From assembly GCA_023389045.1 (NCBI GenBank), contig JAEWEZ010000077.1:1-21303 (forward strand): 21,303 nt of DNA. The letters are read 5' to 3'. The translations under genes were made by a program, and so were the position numbers. Positions 17,308 through 21,303 of this stretch are shown here, in pieces (within the stretch, counting starts at the first letter, position 1; the number at the start of each line of letters is the position of its first letter). The stretch is from Actinomycetes bacterium (GTDB lineage Bacteria > Actinomycetota > Actinomycetes > Actinomycetales > Dermabacteraceae). Below the pieces are notes generated by a model. That model saw nothing but the letters and a program-made list of their open reading frames with translations, searched no databases and was not told the DNA's origin.

Positions 17308-18584
17308 CCACCGCCGAGCACACCCCGTACGAGAACGCTGCATCGGGCACGAGTCCCGAGGGTGGCACCGCGAGCGGCCTGCTCTCCTGCGCCCCGGAGC
17401 GTTCGGCGGCCGCAGATCGCCCCGCCGACCTCTTCGAAGGGGCCTACGGCTATGCCTGCGATGGCGTGTGGTCCGCCCCCGGTCGAGTGAACATCATCGG
17501 GGAGCACGTGGACTATCAGGACGGCCTCTGCCTTCCCATGGCGATCTCCCACCGCTGCTTCATCGCGGCTGCCCGCACCCCCACCGACCTGCTACGTTTG
17601 CGGTCCGCGCAGAGCGAGCAGGTGCTGGAAATCAATGCACGCGAGCTGGAGCCGGGGTGCGTGGAGGGCTGGCCCGCGTATGTGGCCGGGGTGCTCTGGG
17701 CGCTGCGTTCCTTCATCTCCGGCTCCGCCACCCAGGGCATGGACATCATGGTCGACGGGCAGGTGCCGCTCGGGGCGGGGCTCTCGAGCTCGGCAGCGCT
17801 TGAGTGCGCTGCAGCCGAGGCCATCGAATCGCTGCTCAGCCTCGGCACGACCCCGCTGGAGCGGGTGCGCGCCTGCATCACGGCCGAAACGGACTTCGCG
17901 GGTGCCTCCACCGGAGGCCTTGACCAGTCTGCCTCGGTGCTGTGCCGGGAGGGGCATGCGCTGTTCCTGGACTGCCGGGACTTCTCCACCCGTCCGGTGC
18001 CGTGGGATCTCGCCTCGCAGGGCCTCGCCCTGCTCATCACCGATACGCGCGCGGAGCACTCCCATGTGGACGGGGAGTATGCGGCGCGCCGCGCAGACAG
18101 CGAAGCGGCTGCACGTGTACTTGATGTTCCGACCCTGCGCGAGGTGCAGATCGGGCAGGAAGGGGAGGACCTTCCGGTGCTGCTGGAGCGGATTGAGGAT
18201 CCGACGGTGCGCCGCCGCGCCCGCCACGTCCTTACCGAAATCCAGCGTGTGCAGCAGTTCGATGAGCTGCTTGCTGCCGGCAGCGTCCGCACGCAGGTCG
18301 AGGCGCTCGGCGCACTGCTGAACGCCTCGCATGACTCCCTGCGCGATGACTACGAGGTGACGGTTCCCGCCCTGGACGTGGCCGTGGATGCCGCCCGCAG
18401 CGCCGGCGCGCATGGCGCCCGCATGACCGGGGGCGGCTTTGGCGGATCCACCATCGCGCTGGTGGAAGCTGATCAGGCCGAGCAGGTCGCGGCCGCTATC
18501 TGCGAGGCTTTCGCTGCCCAGGGGCTCGGGGAGCCGAGCTTTTTCCTGGCTCTTCCCGAGGAAGGCGCGGGGCAGGACCGCTGA
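17304..18584 (+). CDS. galK: Galactokinase (GHMP kinase family)
   Basis: ATP-dependent kinase making galactose-1-phosphate in the Leloir pathway. The 426-residue product has all three GHMP/galactokinase motifs: APGRVNIIGEHVDYQDG (58-74, Arg61), the ATP loop PLGAGLSSSAALE (155-167) and GARMTGGGFGGSTIAL (371-386). GGLDQSAS (204-211) holds the expected catalytic Asp207. GEH-V-D replaces the common GEH-T-D, and Ser replaces Cys after GGGFGG. The N-terminus is about 35 residues longer than in E. coli GalK. No galT or galE is adjacent, which is unusual, so substrate specificity is a little less certain than the family. Its start overlaps the lactonase stop. The gene converges on the deaminase gene with 52 bp between. 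Confidence 0.92.
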   Translation: MTTAEHTPYENAASGTSPEGGTASGLLSCAPERSAAADRPADLFEGAYGYACDGVWSAPGRVNIIGEHVDYQDGLCLPMAISHRCFIAAARTPTDLLRLRSAQSEQVLEINARELEPGCVEGWPAYVAGVLWALRSFISGSATQGMDIMVDGQVPLGAGLSSSAALECAAAEAIESLLSLGTTPLERVRACITAETDFAGASTGGLDQSASVLCREGHALFLDCRDFSTRPVPWDLASQGLALLITDTRAEHSHVDGEYAARRADSEAAARVLDVPTLREVQIGQEGEDLPVLLERIEDPTVRRRARHVLTEIQRVQQFDELLAAGSVRTQVEALGALLNASHDSLRDDYEVTVPALDVAVDAARSAGAHGARMTGGGFGGSTIALVEADQAEQVAAAICEAFAAQGLGEPSFFLALPEEGAGQDR

Positions 18585-18636
18585 GGTCTCAGTACGCCGA
18601 CGGCGCGTGAGGGCCGACGGACGGTGGGTGAGCCGC

Positions 18637-19698
18637 CTACGGGGTAGTAGATGCCGACGGGGCCTCGCCTGCGCCGGGTTCGGTCTCCAGCCAGGCCTGC
18701 ACCTCCGCCAGAAGCTTCTGCTTCAGAGTGTCATCCGCCCGGGAGATACGGATCGAGGAGGCGGCAAGGTGCGCCAGTTCCTCGTCAGAGAAGCCGATCT
18801 CCCGCGCCGTCTCATACTGAGCAACCAGACGCGAACCGAACAGCAGCGGATCGTCGGCACCGAGGGCGATCTGCGCCCCGGCCTCCACGAGACGCCGCAG
18901 CGGAACATCGGCAGCCTCGGCGTACACCCCGAGTGAGGCATTGGAGGCTGGGCAGACTTCCAGGCCAATCCCGCGTGCCACGATCCGATCCAGCAGATGC
19001 GGATCTTCCCCGGCACGCACCCCGTGGCCGAGCCGAGCCGGCCGCAGATGATCGACCACCTCGCGCACATGATCGGGGCCAAGGAGTTCCCCGCCGTGGG
19101 GCACGGCCGCGAGCCCGGCATCACGGGCAATGCGGAAGGCGGCGGCGAAGGAGGAGGTATCTCCGCGGCGCTCGTCATTGGAGAGCCCGAACCCGATCAC
19201 GGGGCCGGCATGACGGGCAGCAAGCCGCGCCAGCGTGCGGGCATCCAGGGGGTGGCGGGTGCGGGAGGCCGCCACGATGATCCCGATGCTCACACCGGTG
19301 GCGGTTTCGCTGCTGCGGGCCTCATCCAGCACGATTTCGAGGGCCGGGGTGATACCGCCGACGAAGGGCGCATAGCTGGTCGGGTCCACCTGCAGTTCGA
19401 GGCGGCGGGAACCTTCGGCAGCATCGTCCTCGGCGGCTTCCCTGATGATGCGCCGCATGGCGTCTTCACTGTCCACGACGGCACGGGCAGTGTCGTACTG
19501 CCGTTGGAAACGGAACCAGCCGCGGTGCGTCGGCTCCACCTGCAGCGCGATGTCGTCGGTGAGACTGCGCGGCAGGCGGATCCGTCGCTCCTGCGCCATA
19601 TCGCGCAGAGTGGCGGGGCGCATCGACCCGGTGAAGTGCAGGTGGAGATGCGCCTTGGGCAGGGTCCGCAGATCGCGGCGGGCTGCCGGGGCGGTCAT
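18637..19698 (-). CDS. Adenosine deaminase family protein
   Basis: Metal-dependent deaminase of the amidohydrolase superfamily, 353 residues. The metal and catalytic residues are in place: His19 and His21 in HLHLHFTG, His201 and Glu204 in PHGGEL, His225 in RLGHG and the Asp pair in LGADDP (Asp282, Asp283). CPASN (249-253) is also typical. The family converts adenosine to inosine, but where classical enzymes read H-x-H-L-D-G this one reads HLHFTG, with Thr23 at the position of the ribose-contacting Asp, so the true substrate may differ. The ATG at 19698 overlaps the aminotransferase stop on the same strand (ATGA), so it is probably the second gene of a two-gene operon. The last 15 or so residues are low-complexity. 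Confidence 0.88.
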   Translation of the reverse strand: MTAPAARRDLRTLPKAHLHLHFTGSMRPATLRDMAQERRIRLPRSLTDDIALQVEPTHRGWFRFQRQYDTARAVVDSEDAMRRIIREAAEDDAAEGSRRLELQVDPTSYAPFVGGITPALEIVLDEARSSETATGVSIGIIVAASRTRHPLDARTLARLAARHAGPVIGFGLSNDERRGDTSSFAAAFRIARDAGLAAVPHGGELLGPDHVREVVDHLRPARLGHGVRAGEDPHLLDRIVARGIGLEVCPASNASLGVYAEAADVPLRRLVEAGAQIALGADDPLLFGSRLVAQYETAREIGFSDEELAHLAASSIRISRADDTLKQKLLAEVQAWLETEPGAGEAPSASTTP

Positions 19699-20921
19699 TC
19701 GGACAGCAGCGCGATCACGCGCTCGATGCCTTCAGCGAGGTCGTCATCGCCCAGGGCGTAGGAGAACCGCAGATGCCCGGGGGCGCCGAAGGCTTCGCCC
19801 GGAACGGCGGCCACTTCGGCTTCCTCCAGGATCACGGTGGCGAGATCCGCGGAGGTGTCGATACGGCGCCCACGGATTTCCCGGCCGAGCACGCCGGACA
19901 CATCCGGGAAGGCATAGAAAGCGCCCTGCGGGGTGGGGACGGTGAAACCGGGCACGCGCGAAAGCATCTCGAGGATGGTCCGACGGCGACGGTCGAAGGC
20001 TTCACGCATGGCGTGGATTGGTTCCATCGGCCCGTCCACGGCGGCCAGGGCCGCGCGCTGCGCGATATTGCAGACGTTCGAGCTCAGATGCGACTGCAGG
20101 GTGGTCACGGCCTTGATCACATCGGCCGGGCCGATCGCCCATCCCACACGCCAGCCGGTCATCGCGAAGGTCTTGGCCACGCCACCGAGCACGATGGTGC
20201 GGCCTGCCACCTGCGGGGCAGCTTCCAGAATCGACACAAAGGAGGCATCGCCGTAGACGAGGTGCTGGTAGATCTCATCGGTCACGATCCACAGGCCGTG
20301 CTCATGCGCCCAGGCGCCGATCTCGGCGAGCAGTTCGCGGCTCATCACGGAACCGGTGGGGTTCGAGGGGGAGCACAGCAGCAGGGTGGTGGTGCGTTCG
20401 GTGCGGGCGGCTTCGAGCTGCTCGACGGTGGGCAGGTAGTCCTGATCAACACCGGCCAGCACTTCCACCTCGCGGCCACCGGCCAGGCGGATCGCCTCGG
20501 GGTAGGTGGTCCAGTAGGGGGCCGGCAGGATCACTTCATCGCCGGGGTTCAGCAGGGCGGCAAACACTTCGTAGACGGCCTGCTTACCACCATTGGTGAT
20601 GACCACCTGGGAAGGCTCGAAGGTGGCGTGGTCCATTGCGCCGGCCTGGGCGGCCACGGCAGCGCGCAGTTCCGGAAGGCCCGCGGCGGGGGAGTAGCGG
20701 TGATTGGCCGGGTCATCCACGGCGGCATGCACGGCCTCAAGCACATGCTGGGGCGTGGGGAAGTCCGGCTCGCCCGCGCCGAAACCGATCACGGGGCGGC
20801 CCTGGGCTTTGAGGGCCTTCGCGGTGGCGTCCACGGCGAGGGTCGCAGACGGGGCGATCGAGCCGATCCGCTCGGAGAGGCGGCGGTCGGTTGTGGCGGT
20901 GCTGGCGTCGTCGGTGCTCAC
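19695..20921 (-). CDS. aspC: Aspartate-type aminotransferase (PLP, class I fold)
   Basis: Transfers the amino group between aspartate (or another amino acid) and 2-oxoglutarate. The 408-residue protein shows [10 protein letters not shown] (48-57), the substrate loop SPSNPTG (184-190, Asn187), [10 protein letters not shown] (215-224), the Schiff-base lysine in [16 protein letters not shown] (Lys250) and HLRFSYA (Arg385, which holds the substrate carboxylate). This is the subgroup Ib pattern of aspartate or prephenate aminotransferases, so a broader range cannot be excluded. The start is GTG at 20921, with CACGAT 7 nt upstream and only a close AGGG as ribosome binding site. It is coupled to the deaminase by ATGA. 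In many actinobacteria this aminotransferase gene neighbours tRNA-Trp and secE-nusG, and the tRNA is present here. Confidence 0.93.
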   Translation of the reverse strand: MSTDDASTATTDRRLSERIGSIAPSATLAVDATAKALKAQGRPVIGFGAGEPDFPTPQHVLEAVHAAVDDPANHRYSPAAGLPELRAAVAAQAGAMDHATFEPSQVVITNGGKQAVYEVFAALLNPGDEVILPAPYWTTYPEAIRLAGGREVEVLAGVDQDYLPTVEQLEAARTERTTTLLLCSPSNPTGSVMSRELLAEIGAWAHEHGLWIVTDEIYQHLVYGDASFVSILEAAPQVAGRTIVLGGVAKTFAMTGWRVGWAIGPADVIKAVTTLQSHLSSNVCNIAQRAALAAVDGPMEPIHAMREAFDRRRRTILEMLSRVPGFTVPTPQGAFYAFPDVSGVLGREIRGRRIDTSADLATVILEEAEVAAVPGEAFGAPGHLRFSYALGDDDLAEGIERVIALLSE

Positions 20922-20928
20922 GAGCCCT

Positions 20929-20934
20929 ATCGTG
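20929..20934 (-). promoter_or_regulatory. -10-like box CACGAT of aspC
   Basis: Minus-strand CACGAT is 7 nt before the GTG start, the same hexamer as at thrE. No good -35 is visible. Confidence 0.35.
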
Positions 20935-21017
20935 GCAGAGCCGTGCCGGGCGTGCCAGCCAAACGCGCGCTTTCGCGGGAGGCGAACCGGGAGGAAAGCT
21001 GGCTGTGCTCAGGCGCG

Positions 21018-21058
21018 ACAGGGGCACGACGGGGGCATCACAGGGGCACGACGGGGGC
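21018..21058. repeat. 19-bp perfect direct repeat, 22-bp period
   Basis: ACAGGGGCACGACGGGGGC occurs at 21018-21036 and again at 21040-21058, separated by three bases. It is about 100 bp upstream of aspC and about 70 bp upstream of the tRNA promoter. The 22-bp period puts both copies on roughly the same helix face. Confidence 0.7.
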
Positions 21059-21129
21059 GCGCTGGAGCGGAGGTCGGGACGAAATGCCGCCAAGAACTGT
21101 GATCTGAACCGGAATCGACGCCCTCCGGA

Positions 21130-21159
21130 TTCGCCACGGCTGCCGTGGGCTTGTATGCT
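21130..21159 (+). promoter_or_regulatory. Probable tRNA-Trp promoter
   Basis: TTCGCC (21130-21135) and TATGCT (21154-21159) are 18 bp apart. The -10 is a good match and the -35 is partial. A start near 21166 would give a leader of about 87 nt before the mature tRNA end. Confidence 0.5.
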
Positions 21160-21252
21160 GTCCGTCGGCCCGTTCCCCGGCGCTCCCGATCACCGCTCGC
21201 GGTATCGAAGGGTTCCTCGGGTGGCAGGCCTCGTGGGAGTTTCTCCCGCGAA

Positions 21253-21303
21253 GGGCAGTGGCGCAATTGGTAGCGCAACGGTCTCCAAAACCGTAGGTTG
21301 TGG
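21253..21303 (+). tRNA. tRNA-Trp (CCA anticodon), cut by the window end
   Basis: The first 51 nt of a tRNA gene are present: seven acceptor bases AGGGCAG (21253-21259), TG, a D arm with GCGC (21262-21265) pairing with GCGC (21274-21277) around AATTGGTA, then an anticodon stem ACGGT (21279-21283) pairing with ACCGT (21291-21295). The loop CTCCAAA has anticodon CCA at 21286-21288. The T arm and the 3' acceptor strand lie beyond the window. In actinobacteria this tRNA commonly precedes secE-nusG. Confidence 0.95.

Larger units (their letters stand above)
20922..21252. other. 331-bp gene-free region between aspC and tRNA-Trp
   Basis: No credible protein gene lies here. It holds the aspC upstream region, a 19-bp direct repeat (21018-21058), a promoter-like sequence for the tRNA (21130-21159) and a 9-bp stem ending exactly at the tRNA 5' end (21231-21252). 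Confidence 0.7.

Overview
The window is a 21.3-kb piece of a high-GC (by eye roughly two-thirds G+C), gene-dense actinobacterial chromosome. The evidence is the many GTG starts, the lack of poly-T terminators, the actinobacterial families DUF6350 and DUF3017, a ThrE-type exporter and a tRNA-Trp at the right edge. An order-level guess of Micrococcales, perhaps near Dermabacteraceae, is only an impression from protein style. Almost everything is housekeeping metabolism. There is no CRISPR array, insertion sequence, phage gene or recognisable defence system.

Layout. (1) 29-4567 is a menaquinone block: menD, then an HtrA-like membrane serine protease 4 bp downstream, with a convergent isochorismate synthase gene. 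(2) 4726-9330: a polytopic DUF6350 protein is convergent with a small membrane protein, followed by the divergent purine pair purN and purH. The purH leader contains a clear ZTP (pfl) riboswitch at 7466-7530. (3) 9433-12266: a class I polyphosphate kinase 2 gene lies between two strong GC hairpins. The second hairpin separates it from a convergent Tat/lipobox polysaccharide deacetylase. (4) 12467-14494: aspartate ammonia-lyase is divergent from a small DUF3017 membrane protein. (5) 14600-18584 is a tight operon, thrE-like exporter, lactonase-family beta-propeller and galactokinase, joined by two ATGA stop/start overlaps. (6) 18637-20921: on the minus strand an aspartate-type aminotransferase is coupled by another ATGA overlap to an adenosine-deaminase-family enzyme. 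(7) 20922-21303: a 331-bp gap carrying a 19-bp direct repeat and a promoter leads to a tRNA-Trp cut by the window end.

How the genes relate. MenF and MenD supply consecutive steps from chorismate towards menaquinone. PurN and PurH are early and late folate-dependent transformylases of IMP synthesis. The riboswitch senses ZMP/ZTP, the AICAR species that is PurH's own substrate, so it ties purH expression to 10-formyl-THF shortage. The amino-acid genes (aspA, aminotransferase, exporter) and the galactokinase/lactonase pair do not form one obvious pathway.

Most notable observations: the ZTP riboswitch with an unidentified expression platform; six genes whose start codon lies 6-7 nt after a -10-like hexamer with no convincing Shine-Dalgarno sequence, suggesting leaderless transcripts; an adenosine-deaminase-family protein with Thr where the ribose-binding Asp is expected; period-exact peptide repeats in the C-terminal tails of MenD and DUF6350; and two short direct repeats in intergenic regions. 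I do not see a convincing wholly new system here.
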